From Methylomonas paludis (GTDB lineage: Bacteria; Pseudomonadota; Gammaproteobacteria; Methylococcales; Methylomonadaceae), in the NCBI RefSeq assembly GCF_018734325.1, contig NZ_CP073754.1, forward strand, positions 2,170,001 through 2,234,000: 64,000 nt of DNA. Reading direction: 5' to 3'. Under the pieces are notes generated by a model. It saw only the letters and a program-made list of their open reading frames with translations, did no database searches and was not told the DNA's origin. Below, in pieces: positions 63,358-64,000 of this stretch. Position numbers and translations under genes: made by a program. The first letter of the stretch is position 1, and the number at the start of each line of letters is the position of its first letter.

Positions 63358-64000
63358 TCAAATTACTCCAAGTATCCAACCTTCAACCTCGGCTATCCCG
63401 CGAAGATTTCCCGGTAGATTGGGTGTGAAAAATGATAATAATTTGCCGTCTTGATCGTTTTGGCGCATCCACGCAGCTATACTGTAAGCATCGTGCTGGT
63501 CGCTAGTCCGGTTCTCTACGGGAAAAAATTGTTTATACAAAGCAGGGTAAGCTTCAACGATGACGGACTTGCCAGGTGGGATATCCCAACCGTCGAAAGG
63601 CCAGAAATGTACAGCCTCACCCAACTCATAGCGTAAATAACGTAGCCAAGGAATGCCGGCATGAGTGGATTTGGCCACTGAACCTTGCACGTCGAATTGA
63701 AAAACGGATTTTGCTTTACAACGTTCTTCGCAGATGCGACGCCAGCGTGGATTACCCATGCGTGCGTCACCATTACCAGCAGAACCGTGACGTACAAAAT
63801 CGACATAGGTATACGGCTGGTCGGTAGGCCAATGGCATTGAAAATCGTTCAAAAAGTTTGGCCAATCCGGCGGTAACTGGTGAACTTCAAAATAACGTAG
63901 CGGAAATGAAAAACTGTGATCAATGCCAACCAGTGTCGGCAAGTCTTGGGTCAAGGTTTGGCGCAACCATTCGGCAATTCCGCGCCGGGTCCAGTATTTA
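63358..64000 (-). CDS. Partial DUF429-like / RNase H-fold protein, 5' end beyond window
   Basis: At least 213 residues; the frame stays open to the window edge (KYWTRRGIAEWLRQT precedes the internal Met at 63966). VGIDHSFSFPL with its Asp near the start, and SVIVEAYPALYKQF and RTSDQHDAYSIAAWM near the end, form the acidic pattern of an RNase H-like fold similar to DUF429 proteins. Function unknown. Confidence 0.6.
   Translation of the reverse strand, partial: KYWTRRGIAEWLRQTLTQDLPTLVGIDHSFSFPLRYFEVHQLPPDWPNFLNDFQCHWPTDQPYTYVDFVRHGSAGNGDARMGNPRWRRICEERCKAKSVFQFDVQGSVAKSTHAGIPWLRYLRYELGEAVHFWPFDGWDIPPGKSVIVEAYPALYKQFFPVENRTSDQHDAYSIAAWMRQNDQDGKLLSFFTPNLPGNLRGIAEVEGWILGVI

Overview
The window looks like the chromosome of a gammaproteobacterial methylotroph or methanotroph (a Methylobacter/Methylomonas-like organism). 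This is inferred from an NAD-dependent formate dehydrogenase, a MxaD-like periplasmic SRPBCC protein, a PEP-CTERM protein, a YVTN beta-propeller protein and moderate base composition. No 16S rRNA or other species marker is present.

Layout. (1) 1-13.7 kb is ordinary chromosome: a phosphoesterase tail, PEP-CTERM protein, YVTN propeller and MxaD-like protein, exonuclease I (sbcB), a multi-pass membrane protein, a CinA-type amidohydrolase, a HIT protein, formate dehydrogenase with an upstream LysR regulator, ModE, a PepSY membrane protein, an aspartate-type aminotransferase and tRNA-Thr(TGT). (2) 13,707-62,300 is a 48.6-kb genomic island. It is inserted in the 3' end of tRNA-Thr, bounded by a perfect 51-bp direct repeat (attL/attR). 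A tyrosine integrase lies just inside attR, and paired 12-bp repeats (probable integrase arm sites) lie just inside each end. (3) 62.3-64 kb is chromosome again: a tRNA terminator, a PIN-toxin/antitoxin pair and a partial gene running off the window.

Inside the island, the left third is one long leftward operon. It is a class 1 DISARM anti-phage system (drmD, drmMI, drmA, drmB, drmC) with a KAP-family NTPase and a PIN/antitoxin pair embedded between drmMI and drmA, and mcrB-mcrC joined downstream. Most junctions overlap by 4 nt (ATGA or TTGA), so the whole set is probably translated as one unit. A MobI-like gene and a 1-kb gene-free stretch rich in inverted repeats (candidate oriT/regulatory region) follow. 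Two replication/regulation modules come next, each led by an AlpA-like regulator: one has a DUF927 helicase-like protein (35.7-39 kb), the other a primase/helicase-like protein (52.2-56.6 kb). Both large genes carry short repeats of 9-bp period near the two ends, in opposite orientation.

Between and after these modules are cargo genes. They include an unrecognised three-gene cluster (39.1-41.4 kb), an unrecognised 699-aa protein with two C-terminal membrane segments (41.6-43.7 kb), a 1391-aa STAND-NTPase/TPR protein and a RloA/RloB-type pair. Three copies of one IS1380-family element sit here. Each has 15-bp terminal repeats and its own 5-bp target duplication. One splits the STAND gene and one splits rloB. 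Removing each IS plus one target copy restores a continuous reading frame in both genes, so both losses look recent. The island is therefore a defence island whose DISARM-McrBC operon looks intact while two other defence-like systems have been switched off by insertion sequences.
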